Shown in pieces: positions 24,901 through 38,431 of a DNA stretch of 64,000 nucleotides (positions are counted from its first letter, which is position 1; every line of letters begins with the position of its first letter). This stretch comes from Trachelipus rathkii. Its lineage: Eukaryota; Arthropoda; Malacostraca; Isopoda; Trachelipodidae. The translations under genes and the position numbers were made by a program. The stretch is taken from contig JABUQX010086941.1 in assembly GCA_015478945.1 (NCBI GenBank), positions 39,021 to 103,020 of the forward strand, read 5' to 3'. Below the pieces are notes generated by a model. The model searched no databases. It was not told where the DNA came from and worked only from the letters and a program-made list of their open reading frames with translations.

Positions 24901-25554
24901 TAGATAAGCTTTAGCATTACATTGTTTAGTATTACAAAGATTTAAACCGTGATTTAATATAACAACACTCAAACTAATAAATTATTAAGATTAGCTATGT
25001 CTAAATTGGAACCAAAGGGGACATTGGTTCAATAATTCTGACAGAACTCACACTTTTCTACAGTGTCACATAATAAATGACAATATAATATTATTATAAA
25101 CATTTAAACCAAAGTAGGCTTATCGAACTATGAAAACAGTTGGCTAAATGTAAATTACATATATATCATTCTTATGTGAAGATATAATGCAGAACATTAT
25201 AATTCTTAATGACTTACTACCATAATTTTAATATACCTATATCTTTTAAAAATTAAAATGTATAATAGTTTTAAACTCTATTGAAAAGTCATATATACTC
25301 GTAATGTTGAAATTACTGTATAATAAACCTAAAAAACCCCACAAATAATAATCATTATGGCTTAAAAGCCTTGAAATAATGTAAAAATATAATCAGAACA
25401 AGCTCATAGAAAGAGCCATATGCAATGTACCTCCTAGAAATAATACCCGCATCCATAAAGTAAAACCTTTATGTGATAACACTTAACGTAACCTTTTGAT
25501 AATCATAAACTATCCTTTAGAAATACTGAAATTGATAAATTAAATAAATATTCT
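21955..25554. other. unassigned AT-rich DNA, possibly intron 2 of the E2 gene
   Basis: No exon continuing the E2 protein and no transposon domain recognised. The 70-codon frame at 22548-22760 and the minus frames at 23819-24070 and 24787-24972 have no recognisable features. Composition is AT-rich but balanced between strands, unlike 1-16 kb. Confidence 0.4.
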
Positions 25555-26072
25555 TTGTCCCCTATCAATAGAGTAGAGTTAGAATTCTCTGAAAAGTATG
25601 ACAAACTTTTGCAACCTCATAGAGAACCAATTCACTATAATTATGAGCAACCATTTTATTCAACTGGCCCTCAGTCGTATCCTAGTTACTTCCTTAAATC
25701 CTTGTCCCCAAGACCCATTGAACATCGTCGTCCATAAGTCAATGAACGACGAATGAAGTGAGGGCCACATATGAGAATGGAGACGGAATGAGGAGAAGGC
25801 CATTGTACTCTTAACTCAGCTGGTCAAGAACTCTCAGAAACTGAAAGTTGTGGACCCGGGAAAGTTCAAATATGAAGCAGACCAGGATCTTTTAATCTAT
25901 TTGGTTGATTTTGAATGCAATATTTTTCTTGAAGATCTTCCTTCCATATTCTTTCTATTGTACATCAACGATAACTCTTAATGTAAATATATGTTGCTTC
26001 CGCATTTAAAAATGAATGATCTTACTTCACATCATGTATGAGACCTTTTGCGCGGTCAAGGTATATAATTCC
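25555..26072 (+). pseudogene. possible LTR-retrotransposon gag fragment
   Basis: Two frames follow one another. Frame one (25555-25737) contains SEKYDKLLQPHREPIHYNYE and ends PIEHRRP. After a frame change, 25775-25981 reads EEKAIVLLTQLVKNSQKLKV, then VDPGKFKYEADQDLLIYLVD and FEC. The pattern K-F-x-Y-E...DLL-x-x-L-x-x-FE resembles capsid-like gag segments of Gypsy-type elements. Further on, HLKMNDLTSHHV, a stop, then DLLRGQG may continue it. No zinc knuckle, protease or RT is seen nearby. The residue mix looks coding, so a decayed gene of another kind is the alternative. Confidence 0.35.
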
Positions 26073-29000
26073 TTAACAGGCTATCTATTCTGCTAGTATC
26101 TTCTCACTATACTAAGTGCTTTTGTATAAAAGCACAATCCGAGAAAAAGAGAACGGCTAATATTTCCTATGCGCTCTCGATTAAAGCAAAGAATTCGAAT
26201 ACTCTTGAGATTAAATGAACAGCATTTTTTTTTTTTTGTGGTTAATTATTTCAGCTTCAAAGGAGATAACACTAGGAAGGATAGAAAACACAATTTGCTC
26301 TGCTCTCGTCTAGGAATATCTGCAGGTCTTATCCCTCGTACTCAGTTAATCAGTGACATCTCTACTCATCTCAATGCTCTTCGTCTCTCTCGCTAATAGA
26401 ATCTCATGCATCGTATAATCAAAATTGTTTCCCCTTAGGTCTTCTAGATCTCTCGTGCCGTCTTGCTCTCTTCGAATTTCTGTTCGTTAGCAAGAACACT
26501 GAAAAACATCACCGTAATAAAAAAATTCATATCTTGAAAGGATTTCAAATCAATGCCAAAGTCAATATGCCGAATCACCAAAGCAAAAGTAGAACTCGTG
26601 CACATACAGTATACACGAGCTCGCTTTTCGCACACACACACACAAGCATATTAAATTCGAAACTAACGTCCGTCATCATATTAAAATGCAGGAAGTTCGA
26701 CCGTTAACAAAACAGAACATCATTCGGGAATCATAACTAGAACTTCACAGATTCACTAAACCTTGGCAAGTTGATAGATCTGACATTTTGTCCAAATAAT
26801 GTCATAAATCACAATCACTACCTGATAATGGTTAATTAAAAGATCTCAATCCTGTTCCCCGGAAAAAATGGACACAGTTGATGATCGTAACTCTTGAACC
26901 CATATGAGCCCGATGATGAGGATCGCAGGATTAAGTCAAATACTGAGTTATTATGACTTGATTATATAAGTAGTTAATATATATATTTAGTATATATATA
27001 CGTATATCTGGGTGGAAACTGACTAGTGATTTGAAAATTACTAACACAAAAGTCGATATATATAACGTCGTATATTACTAATGATAATAGTACAACAAAT
27101 AGCGATCAATAGTTCAAATAACTATAGTATATATATACTACTTATATAATAACCCCCTGAGTTAACTTATCTCCATAGTGAATTAGAAATATTTATAGAA
27201 TACTTAATGTAAATACTACATTAACTCGATCAACAGCGAGCCTCAAAAAATTCGTGTCGATCTCTTATAATAATATATTCAAAGAGTTATAGGTGGTCCT
27301 TGTCTCAATATCTTAAATTTTCGTGATAGGAATGCTTAAAAAGTTATGCAAGCTAACAATACAAAACGAAGTTTAGAATGAAAGAATACCAATAACTCTC
27401 AAGAAAGATTGTGGAACTTAGAGTACCATAGACCCCACAACCCACCCAACGCTACTGCTTTAAAACATAAGAACATAAAAACAGCAACAACCAATCGCTA
27501 ATTTGCGCCACTCAATAACCCCTTCCCTCCGCTCAGATATTGGTCTCCCACGACTGAAACCTGAAATAATGCATATGATTATTTCACGTTTCTTATTTTA
27601 TTCTTTGATATATGTGTTTTATCATATTTCTAAGATGCGTGTGCCGTTCGAAGATAAGACGGAATTTCATAATGCAACTGAATCGTGAAAAAAAACGGCC
27701 TTAACAACCGACATGCTAATAAATTAGTAAAGGGCTGATAAAAGAAGGTCGTTGTTATATTGTTTGGTAATTCATAAAGTATTAATGAACGCACAAAATT
27801 AATGTTTACCTGGTTTGGAATTATGAATAAAGAACAAATAGATGATTATTATTATTATATTTCCTATTTGAATATTAATGATTGATTATTATTATTATGT
27901 ATTAGAGTTATTATTTATTTATTGATTATTTTATTATGAGTGAAGATGTATCAAGATGTTGTTTACATCTATTAAAGTATATTATTATTGTCTAATGATG
28001 CGAGGAATTGTTTTGTGATTTGTAAGATAATGATGAATAATAATAGGTAAATTTAGAAATTTAGGAGATAAATGATACATGTCAAGAGGCTGAGAAACAC
28101 ATAAAAAGATGATTATAATATATTTAAATCAGATACTGATATGAGAATTTGTAACAATTCTTGATATACTTTAAATATTATATATATATACTTACTAATA
28201 TATATATAGACTATAGATATGATATATAGGTATATATATTTATATATATATATATATATATATATCTAATATATACCTATATCTAAATATAGATAAGTTA
28301 TTAAGATAAAAAATAAATTAATTCAATGTTATCTCAACTAATATATATTGAGTGTTGGGTCCATCAACGCTGGATTAATTATTGAAATGAATGAACCTAC
28401 TATTATTATATATACTATATGATAGTAACATATACCTTACGTTCCCTCCACTTTCTTCTCTCATCCATATATACTAATAATAATTATTAATTATATAATC
28501 AGTAGATATCCTTATCGGTTATCCATATAATAGGAACGCCTATTCAGGAAATTAACATAATTTTACATGAGGGCTAAATAAAAAGGTGTAAATTATTCAC
28601 ATTCAGTATGAATAGTTCTATCGTATATGAATAATGACTAATAGAGTACCTATATATGAAGGTTCCATGAGTACTTATCACGTACGTCAGTCCTTATCTA
28701 AAAATAAAACACTTATAGATGAAGTACTGTATACTTTAACCCCGAGCTACATATAGAGGTATTACTAGATCACTATCACAGTTACTATAAGTGACTTATA
28801 ATTTAGTATGATAATCTTCTATTGTAATTGAGAGCTGCCGAGTAGTTTGCACAGGGTGGTTACGTGAGATAGAATCTATACACTAAAAAGTAATCATACA
28901 AATTTCATAAACGAATTATGTATTGTATGATTAATATATATCTACCTAGCTAAGCATTATATGGTAGTCAACTCACTACTGTGTATTATAATAGTTATAT

Positions 29001-30107
29001 AATATATATGAAACTCAGGAATAACATTAAACGAGGTGAATACTTCTGCTAACATATATTAATGATTACTTAGATAAAATGATTAATTTACTTGAAATTT
29101 TTACCCAAATTCATCTTCCACTTGGTAGCCAAGGACGTGCGCTTGGATGAGAGCAAGACAGCCTATTCTATCACAGTTAAACATCACATTCCCTCGAAAT
29201 CTGTGTCACTACCAGATATCGTTTACATATTAATAGTAAATAACCAAGTGATAGTGGAGAAGAAGTAAAAATGATAATAAGATTGTTATATACTTGAGAC
29301 CCTAACGAAATAGGAAATTTTCTTAAAGTATAGTGATAGATACATCGAGCTCTGTGAACTTTATTTAAATTAGATATATTATATAATATGAATAGAACAG
29401 TGAAAATACCTGTGTGGAATGCATGAAATGAATTATCAGTAATGCTCATTAAAAGAATCCAGTGAGTAAGATCATCATAATAATATTCTAGTAGTTCGAA
29501 GGCACTCTAAAGACAATAGTAACTACGTAACAAATTTAGTGTATTTGTCTAGAATGTTGTCGAACTTAGTCACTAGTGTTGAATCATATAGTGATATTTT
29601 TGAGAGGAGCATTGTTCATACTAATATTAAATCAACATCGTATTAAATGAGATCATACTGAATCTGTCATTCATGTGATTTGTATGACAGTGGTGGTGTA
29701 TATATATATAGCCTAGGAGAGTAGATGACAGTTAAGTTTTCAGAGATAAATTATCTTTCTGGAAATGTGAAAAAATATAATATAAAACTATCCACTTTGT
29801 AGTATACTTCTGAATACATAAGTAGGTGATGATATATTAAAGTCTAATTAGTGGATATCATATTATATATATATATATATATAGTTTGGAAACTCAATAT
29901 AAAATAGAATTCCTCACATAATAACGTCAAATTAATATATTGAGTTAAAGTAAATATATACAAAGTTTATACAGAAATCTCTAAATGCAGCTTTAAACGA
30001 TATCTATTATATATATTATATATTAATAAATGTGTGTTTTTTAATGATGCATTTGTATATGTATAAAGTAATAATTTTTTATATTTAATTTTATATAAAA
30101 AAGAATA
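26073..30107. other. unassigned AT-rich DNA
   Basis: No gene recognised. Contains a poly-T run near 26,226, a short CA run at about 26,633-26,644, AT/ATT-rich patches (27,845-27,960), and (TA)n at 28,226-28,266. Open frames are short and featureless. Confidence 0.45.
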
Positions 30108-30390
30108 CTAGCTCAGTCGGTAGAGCACAAGACTCTTAGCCAAACAAAGTGAGGGTGCCAGGTGCGCAACTGGGTCGAGTGGAGAATGCGAACTTATCGA
30201 GCTATTCTTTCTGATTGGACTTGGCTTCGTCCTTGCTCGCATGTTAGTTTGAGTACACAGCACCCTGCTAGATTAGGTGCTCTGCCCGTGAACGTCGGTG
30301 TTATCTCATAGCCAAAGCTCCAATTTCTTGATCTTCATTTCTATCACCTATTATGCGTAATGGGGTACACCCTTTTTTTTTTCAGTTCCC
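30108..30390 (+). mobile_element. tRNA-Lys-like SINE candidate
   Basis: TAGCTCAGTCGGTAGAGCA is a near-perfect D-arm/A-box of an animal tRNA-Lys, followed by AAGACTCTTAG, which matches the anticodon stem and a CUU loop. After that the tRNA pattern breaks: extra sequence (CCAAACAAAG) sits where the anticodon stem should close, and the T-arm/B-box is only weakly seen (GGTGCGCAACT). It therefore is not a working tRNA. About 200 bp of non-tRNA sequence follow, ending near a T-rich run, which fits the head-plus-body layout of a tRNA-derived SINE. Only one copy is visible here, so family status is inferred. Confidence 0.5.
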
Positions 30391-31336
30391 GCCTATCATA
30401 CTGTATTCCAGATAGAATAACATTGGTAAAAAGAGCTTACTTTAAATAGTCACTACCAACAGTGTACATATATATATATTGACCGTGACTATATTTTAGT
30501 TAACATATATTAGTTATATAACTATTAGTGTCATTAGGGGAATGTATAATCTAACTTATATAGTATATACTTATTATATAATATAACTATACTATATGAT
30601 ATACTATACTATACTATATATATTAACTCCTAAAAAACAAAAACTTGGAAAATCGTATATATTATCGTTACCCTCAAAGACAAAAAGGCACAAAAATTTT
30701 TTTGTAATCTGTTTAAGTCTCAACGAGTTCTGTTGAGATTATTTGTTATTTTTAACAACACTTTATATTAATTATGAATTGCACATCACAATATATTTTT
30801 ATAGTTAATAATAAACTGCTCTGAGAGATTGCGTGTTCAAACATGTTGAAATGTAGTGCGTAAAGAGAAGAACTAAAAGACCCAGTATCATTAAACAGCT
30901 CTAGATTTGACATATCCTACTTATTTATAATTGAATGAAAAAAGCGATTTCAAGCCGTTTGGTGAATACTTAAATTATTATATAGATAACCACTATTAAT
31001 AATGCTTTTTAATTGGAAAATATAAGGCATTGAAAGAAATTGGTATAGTCCACATCTTATAAACTTTTACTTTTAAACACTGAGATATTTTAGTAAACTG
31101 AAGTTTAAGCAAGGGTAAGATGTACTACTACTTCGAATGATCATTGGCAAAGCAAATGTCACGCTTCATAACTCCCGGTTTTACCCACCCTAAATACGTG
31201 CGCATATATATATAATATATATGATATTACCTTGATATAGATAAATATACGTATATCATACTATACTATATTATAGTATATTATATACATATATAATATA
31301 TATATAATACTTAGTATATAGTATATAATATTATAT

Positions 31337-31372
<36 letters not shown>

Positions 31373-31580
31373 CAGTATATATATCTATATTATCATATAT
31401 ATACTATATCTACTATAGTGAGTATATATATATTAGTACTTAAACTATATATATATATATAATAGTAGATTAGTACATATATATATATATATACCCTGCA
31501 CTATAATATATAAATAATACTATATAATTCTCGGGTGGCACCAAAGGATTAGACTGTTAAATTAAATTCGGTGATTATCC
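30391..31580. other. AT-rich spacer with dense (TA)n
   Basis: No gene recognised. 30,470-30,640 and especially 31,198-31,500 are almost entirely TA/ATA units with many single-base breaks. Confidence 0.55.
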
Positions 31581-31583
31581 AGA

Positions 31584-31642
31584 GTCGGGGGTAGGGAGGT
31601 TGCCCCGCAGACAAGATCCAGTTTAAGCCCCGTACCCCCGAC
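31584..31642. repeat. GC-rich inverted repeat (hairpin)
   Basis: GTCGGGGGTA at 31,584-31,593 is perfectly complementary to TACCCCCGAC at 31,633-31,642, with a 39-base GC-rich loop. The right arm is part of AAGCCCCGTACCCCCGACA, and a shorter relative of that motif occurs at 33,948-33,964. Confidence 0.6.
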
Positions 31643-31739
31643 ATGTTCCGATACGCGGCAATTTGAAAGTGTAAGTCAAAGAGGAGCTAGTTGAGTAAAA
31701 ATCAAAGGGACTCTGTTCCCTTGACTTTACCAGTGGCAG

Positions 31740-32420
31740 TTACAATGTAGGAGATTTGAGCACTCTGCAGCGGTTAATCTGGGTCAGCAGAACTGGCGTA
31801 GGTAGAAAGAATCTAGACTGTGTTAGAACAAGGCGTTCTAGGTACAAGCTTTTCCCAAAGGAGAAGGTGTGCAATTGGAAGAGTTCAGAAAAAGCATGGT
31901 CCGTTGGTAATAGAAAAAATAAAGAACAGAGTGATGCAATAGTTCGACGGAGAAGAGAGAGAGAGAGAGAGAGAGAGAAGAGAGAGGAGAGACGAGAGAG
32001 AGAGAGAGAACTGAGAGAGAGATAGAGAGAGAGAGGGAGAGATGAGAGAGAGATTAAATATATAGGAAGTAGAGCCCTTGTCTCCACCTTTTTCAAGAAG
32101 AGATGTCGAGTGGAGCCGACCCAATGTGTGAGGCACACTTGGACAAATGACACCCCTATAAAAGAGTAAGCAACTGGGGTGACGTGAAGAAAAATTAATG
32201 ACGGCGCCCCAGATGAACCCCACATCTGGAAGCTTGTCTATAATGAAATTAAATATGATCCTGTACAATTAAGGTCAGAAGAGATGTTGAAGAATCAAAC
32301 AATATTAAGGATAGAATAAAGGTTTGAGTTGAGCGTTTTCGATGATGTTATAGTTTTGTTGGAGATTACATCCGCTATAGAGATGGAGGAAACTGAGGTT
32401 TGAAGTATAAAGCTTTACAA
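31740..32420 (-). mobile_element. LINE A, copy 2 (C-terminal part)
   Basis: Minus-strand segments repeat blocks seen in the other two copies: the sequence complementary to GGTTTGAGTTGAGCGTTTTC (about 32,320) corresponds to the LSTRxNLP region. Further along, QLLTLYRGV-type codons (about 32,170) are followed by HTLGRLHSTSLLEKVETRAL, the counterpart of the SHVWGGSTHTxLLxKVExKA block. A (GA)n microsatellite lies inside it. Several frameshifts; no RT palm or endonuclease recognised upstream. The frame at 31740-32225 crosses this region. Confidence 0.6.
31951..32054 (+). repeat. (GA)n microsatellite inside LINE A copy 2
   Basis: GA units with GAGAG and ACGAG interruptions. On the minus strand it gives Ser/Leu repeats in the overlapping frames. 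Confidence 0.9.
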
Positions 32421-34977
32421 CTAAATTAGAAAACTCAGAAAAAATCAAACGTCATTTTCTTCTTGCCGCCCCTTCTAAACATCGTGCACAAAGTAAAATT
32501 TTTATGATTGAGATATCGGAGTCAACACAGGGATGGTCATTGGAAAAATCGATATTTTAAAACTAGAAATCACGGAGTTAATAGATGGACAATTGTTGAG
32601 TTATTAGTCCTTGTACAAGATATGATTGAAGGGGAGTATTAACCTTTGAGAATAAGAGCGTCGTTCCCGTCTAATGACAAGGTCTTATGAGAATTTCAGG
32701 TGAATCACAATGGGAGTAATACAGAGAGAATGTCATTAATGATAAGTAGGGAGAAGAGAGTTGGGAATAGACTCAGAAGACCGAGGAACATCCACCACAT
32801 TTATAGATTTAAAAGGATAATCACGTGTCGCGCTAAAAACAGAATAGTTTTGACATACGACCGAGGAATGGAAGATGTTCCATCAGGTGCTTGAGAAATG
32901 ATACGATAAATCCGTTGGTAAGGAAATAACTGTCGAAAGAGAAATCGTTAATCTGAAATGTAATTCGAATTCAGTGTGAATTAACATATGAGAGAGAGAG
33001 ATACTTGCTTTATACACTCTTAAGTATCTGTTTTAATATGTATATTTAATATAATATATATATATATAACTAATAATATATTATCATATATATATATATA
33101 TATATAATATCGCGATATATATCCATATATTATATAATTTTTCAAAAGTTCTAACCAGATTCCTCCCCTATAAGAGAATATGATTCACCTTTATAATTAT
33201 CTTTAGTATTAATTTAAATAATATATATATATCAAATAACTAATCAAATCAACCACTATATGTTATTACACAAATATACTATATATATATATATATTATA
33301 ATTATAATAGTAATATATATTTATATCTGATATTTCAATATTACATATATATATATATATATATTAATATATTTATATATTATATATATTATATATAATA
33401 TATATATATATATATAGTATATTATAATTATATATATATATATACTATATATATATATATTTACTTAACTATATAAAGTATATCATATGCGATGTCTTTA
33501 AGTAGATAGATAAAACGATATTATTTTTTTCATGAATTAGATTATTAATTCATATATATATATCTATCTCATATTCACAGAGTATATATATATATAGTAA
33601 TATAATACATATATATATATAACCCCTATAGTAAATATAATATACTAGTATATATATAATATCAGCTACCTTCTGTTCTTAAAAAGATTATCTATCAAGA
33701 TACAATTTTAAATTATTACTGTGAGATAGTCAATAATAAAACTCAGTTATCTTCTCTGCCATATTAGATGTTATACAGTATTTCTTCATAATAATACACG
33801 ACTTATATTCAAGCTCACGACTGGCGGAATGTAATCACTAGAGGAGTGTGAGTGAGGAGGAAATTAAGTTCCGCGGATAATGAATGGGGACGATAACAAC
33901 AGCTATAGCCCCCCCCCCCTGACGCCACAACGGAGACTCTAAACATCAAGCCCGTACCCCGACACCTGATAATCGGTTACCTACTCTACGCGTTAGGCTG
34001 GTATTTAAATGCTGATTCCACAACTTTTAAAAATTTCAATACATTTTTTTATGTGAAATAAATATATCGTCATCTAGTAATAGCTAAATCTGTTACTTGG
34101 CAACTTTAACAGGTATAATTTTATTGGTTATATTGAAAATCCCAGAAACGCCTTTCTAAAATGCGCGAACTAAACTACATCTCTTTATTATTCATAAATT
34201 CAATAATAATTTTTAACTTATTTTAAGACTTCCTGTTTAAAGGCCTCGCATGAAAAATCCTTAAAATCCACATAATCTACAGACTAGAACGCAACATTCT
34301 TTTACAAGTATTCAGAGACCTAGGATTCCAATAGATAAATAATTGTATTTTCTTGGCTTAATTGCGAGCAATTTACTCTCATACTATATTATGATATATA
34401 TACCTTATATATTATATATATATAATATATACCTCTATAAATATTCTATTAAAATATATATATATATATATAGTAATATCTCTCATATATATATATTTCA
34501 ATACAGTATATAATATAATTATTAGTATTTAGTGTATCCACTCTAGTATATGTTGTTGGATAATAGAGTGGGCAGAACGCCTAATCTGAACTCTATCTAA
34601 TGATATTACCACGGGTGCCGCTTCTGAGTCCGGTGGCGTTCGGTGCGCGCGTACCCACTCATATAGGACAATCATTTAAACGTAATCAACTCTCTTCTCA
34701 TTATACTCAAATAATTATTATTAGTCACAATAAGTATATATACATAAATACATGCATATACACATTATATCATATTATAGTAATATTATATAATATAATA
34801 TCACCTTTATTATAATAAACATAATGTACTATATGCACTCACAGTTTATCAGAATATAAGTATTCAAAAACTCACACAAACTATACACTATACTATTATA
34901 TATATAACATTTAATTAATAACTATATATATATGAGAGAGAGAGAGCTATGAGAGAGAGAGTAAGAATTTGGTAGTA
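32421..34977. other. unassigned DNA with large (TA)n blocks
   Basis: 32,421-32,990 is balanced sequence, possibly an upstream extension of LINE A copy 2, but I could not fit it to RT motifs. 33,040-33,660 and 34,385-34,500 are mostly (TA)n with breaks. 33,780-34,010 is a GC-richer island with a C run at 33,910-33,919. 34,540-34,680 is unassigned. Confidence 0.45.
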
Positions 34978-35703
34978 TAAACTACAAAATACATATGAAT
35001 TCCAAACTAACACATAAATACACGGAAACGGAACTACAATTGTTGGAATCCTGGTAACAATTATAGTGCGGAAAATGTAAAATAAAAAAAAAAACAAAAA
35101 AAAAAAATAATAATAGATATTAAATATATCTCAAAAACCACAATAATAAAACGATTATATAAACATTTGAAATACTGGAAAAATTTTTAAATAGGAAATG
35201 CAATTTTAAAAAAAAAAAAATTATTGTTATAATGATTAACGTACTATGCATTAGATAATCTATTTAGAGACTTTTATTGGTTTTTCGTTAAAATAAATAG
35301 ATCTCTCTGTTGGTTTGCTTTTCTTTTTTAACTTAAGAAATACCCAAGGGTAAACCGACACCCGCACACCAATGGCAGGAGTCGGGGTCTCTCGGCATTG
35401 CACAAGGGGAAAACTACGGGGGTAAGGAACAATTAATTTCTTCACACACTCTTCGCGGTTCGAAAGGGTCTCCGGAAACCCATCTATTTACATTATTCAC
35501 TCACATACACACATTCACTATGATAATCCACTGATGTATTTTTCTTTTCGCTGTGTCTTGTCGGGTGATTTGATACTGGAATTTTTTTTTTTTTTTTTTT
35601 TTTTTTTTACATTTCGCACCTAAAAATGTTACAGGATTCCAACAATGTATTCCTTTTCCCTGTATCTATTGTAGTTTTTGAGATATTAGTTGTAGTTTTA
35701 AAA
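34978..35703. mobile_element. foldback / MITE-like element
   Basis: The left arm (about 34,978-35,080) and right arm (about 35,607-35,703) are imperfect inverted repeats of about 100 bp. Both contain TGTTGGAATCCTG, a GTGCG/GGTGCG block and GAAAATGTAA/GAAATGTAA, all in inverse orientation. A-rich runs occur just inside the left arm and T-rich just inside the right. The 520-bp middle has a GC-richer patch (35,345-35,430) and no convincing ORF; the 61-codon minus frame is featureless. This fits a non-autonomous terminal-inverted-repeat or foldback element. I could not define a target duplication. Confidence 0.55.
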
Positions 35704-38431
35704 TAAATAAATACATATTATATATAAAGAATTTTTCATATAGTTTTTTTTTTTTAATATATATAATATATATAACACTATATATAAAAAATTAAATATA
35801 ATATATATAGTTAAAAATATCACTATCATAATTTACTAACCTATATATTACTATATATCAAACCAAATCGCTAATCAGCCTTATTTACTTTCAAATTCTA
35901 ACGCTCACCTAAACAGTATACATGTAACAGTATTTTGGCAAAATACGGACTAATAAATAATCCCTACTGGTATGATTAATACTAATTATTCATAGTATAT
36001 ATCCTCTTTATATTGGTCACTAAATACATATAATACTAGTATATATAACAAACATGATCATAGGATTAGAATATATATACAGTCAAATAATCACTAATAT
36101 ACATGCTACCAGAATGGTTGCAACCAGTAGAATACTCTGGCCCACGCGCCCTTGTGTAACTTTTATCAAATAAAGTGTGTGTTATCTACCCAAGTGCATT
36201 AACCTTAGCGTGTCATCACTCGCTTAGGGATACATCCATTAACATAAATGAACATATACATTAGAAGCAGAAGGAAATGCGTAAAAGTAACAGTGCCAAA
36301 GTAGTCTTGACCACTTTCGACTTTAGGTGACAACCCATAATCTTGAAACCTTCCGGTGTGAGCTTCAGAGAGAGGCGATTCTTTTTACTTCTTTATGCTT
36401 TTTTTTTTTATAACACCTCGCGATGAGTTTTTGACAGTAATGAACCGTCACACACACACACACACACACACAGGATTGTTTTACCTGTATGTCTATAAAT
36501 TAAAACAATAACGCTTTTTTTTGATCGATAGCACGACTCGCACTCACTCCTCTCACTAGAAGTTCCCTTCTCTCAGCAAACCTTTATAACACAAACAAAC
36601 ATCACATTGGTCTACCATATCCAAAATTCAACACACACACTATCATCAATTCAGCACAACACATACGTGGCAGTCTTTTGCATCACTACACACACACATC
36701 ACACAACACATCCTTAATTTTATATTTTTGTTTCAATTCTTCATTACATATTTCAAATGAGATTTTTTAACTTCTAATATTTGTTACAAATTTATTTTAC
36801 TTCTTTTCATAGATTTTTTAAATTTTCTTGGTTTGAGAGAAAATTTGTTAGTAATAAATACGTGTGATATAGGTGATTATATATATGTTATAAGTTGTGA
36901 GGAATAATACCTATATTTATTATACTATTTTATTTTCTCCCGTCCTTATAGAATAGTATACTCACGATATTATTGACTTAAGCACATAGTATATATTAAG
37001 TAGTGTTCAGAACGTATTGCTTAATGATATGATTATATTATATATATATGCAACTCTTTAGTAGGTTTATTATCATTATATATTAAATATATATATATAT
37101 AATATATTTCTATGAAAGTTTTTTCGAAACTTAAGTTCTGATTCAATAATTGTATTATTTTATTATTTATTATTACTTATTATTTTGATTATTAATTATT
37201 AAGTTCTGATTCAATAATTGTAATGAGAAATCTAGTAAAATGCTTTATTATTTTTTTATTAGGTTATCAATGATTATGATAATTCAGATTTTTATATTGC
37301 TATTGATTAATTATTATTCATATTATTAATTATTATTATTTATTATTATTATTATTTATTATGTATTATTATTTATTATGTATTATTATTATTATTATTA
37401 CTTAGAATTTTCAGATAAATTTTCTGTTTAGGAGTCCTACTACTGACATATATATATATATATGTATACTATATATTAATATATATATAGTAATATATAT
37501 TATATATATTGTAGTATATATTATATTCATATATGTTATAATATATATATTATGGGGCTCGAGCCTTATATAGTAGATATAGTTAAAATAAAAAAATTAA
37601 AAAAAAAAAAAAAAATAAAAAATAGTAGTATATGCGGTATCGTACTAGTTTCAGAAAGTAAGACTTAGGTCTAGACCTCTAAAGAGAGGTGAAGAATTTG
37701 GGTAATATATATTAGTTATATTATATTAGATTTAACAACTTTGATATAAATTAGTAGTAGATTAGTGTATTTAGTATAGTAATATATTAATGTGCGGCTC
37801 AGTTCATGTTTATTATAGTTGTATGTATAGTATATATATATATATATATATATACTATATAGGTATTTGTTATTATATTATATATATTATTTTTTTTTTT
37901 TTCTATTTTTTAATATATATAGCTATATATATTATGATAATACATATATAACTATAAAAATTATACCTAATATATATATTATAGGTAGTTAGTTGTGGTG
38001 TGGTGTGGGGGATGTTGTGCTTATGTTGGGGTGTGGGGGTTATTTATAATATATTATATATATAATATACTATATATATATATATATATTATATATATAA
38101 TATTATATATATATATAATGACATTACTCATATAATATTGAGATGTCAGAAACTTTCTAGAAATGTGTTGAAAATGAGCCAATAAAAAAACTTAAATAAA
38201 AAAGATGTAGGAAGTGTACCCTGAAAAAAAGTTATGAAGTCTTCCCATAAAAATTTGAGATAATTATTATTTACTTAAATTTTCATATATGTAGAAGAAA
38301 ATAAAATTTAAAGTACAAATGCATGGCACACAAGCTCCGCCCCTCGTACAACCCACTCTTCAGTTGCGAACTGCAAAAAAAATTATTTAACACATATAAA
38401 TCAGTAAGCTAAGTTCCAAACTGGTCGAACA
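35704..38431. other. unassigned DNA with simple repeats
   Basis: No gene recognised. Includes a (CA)n run at 36,449-36,472, ATT-rich tracts at 37,150-37,405, an A-rich run at about 37,585-37,620, and (TA)n at 37,830-37,960 and 38,045-38,120. 36,100-36,440 is more balanced but unassigned. Confidence 0.5.

Noticed and set aside
30108..30182. A working tRNA-Lys gene
   Set aside because: Only the D-arm and anticodon region fit; the anticodon stem cannot close and the T-arm is not canonical, so a SINE or pseudo-tRNA is more likely.
35345..35445. GC-rich patch inside the foldback element as a small RNA gene
   Set aside because: No tRNA, snRNA or Pol III box arrangement could be fixed; it has only scattered GGGG/CCC words.
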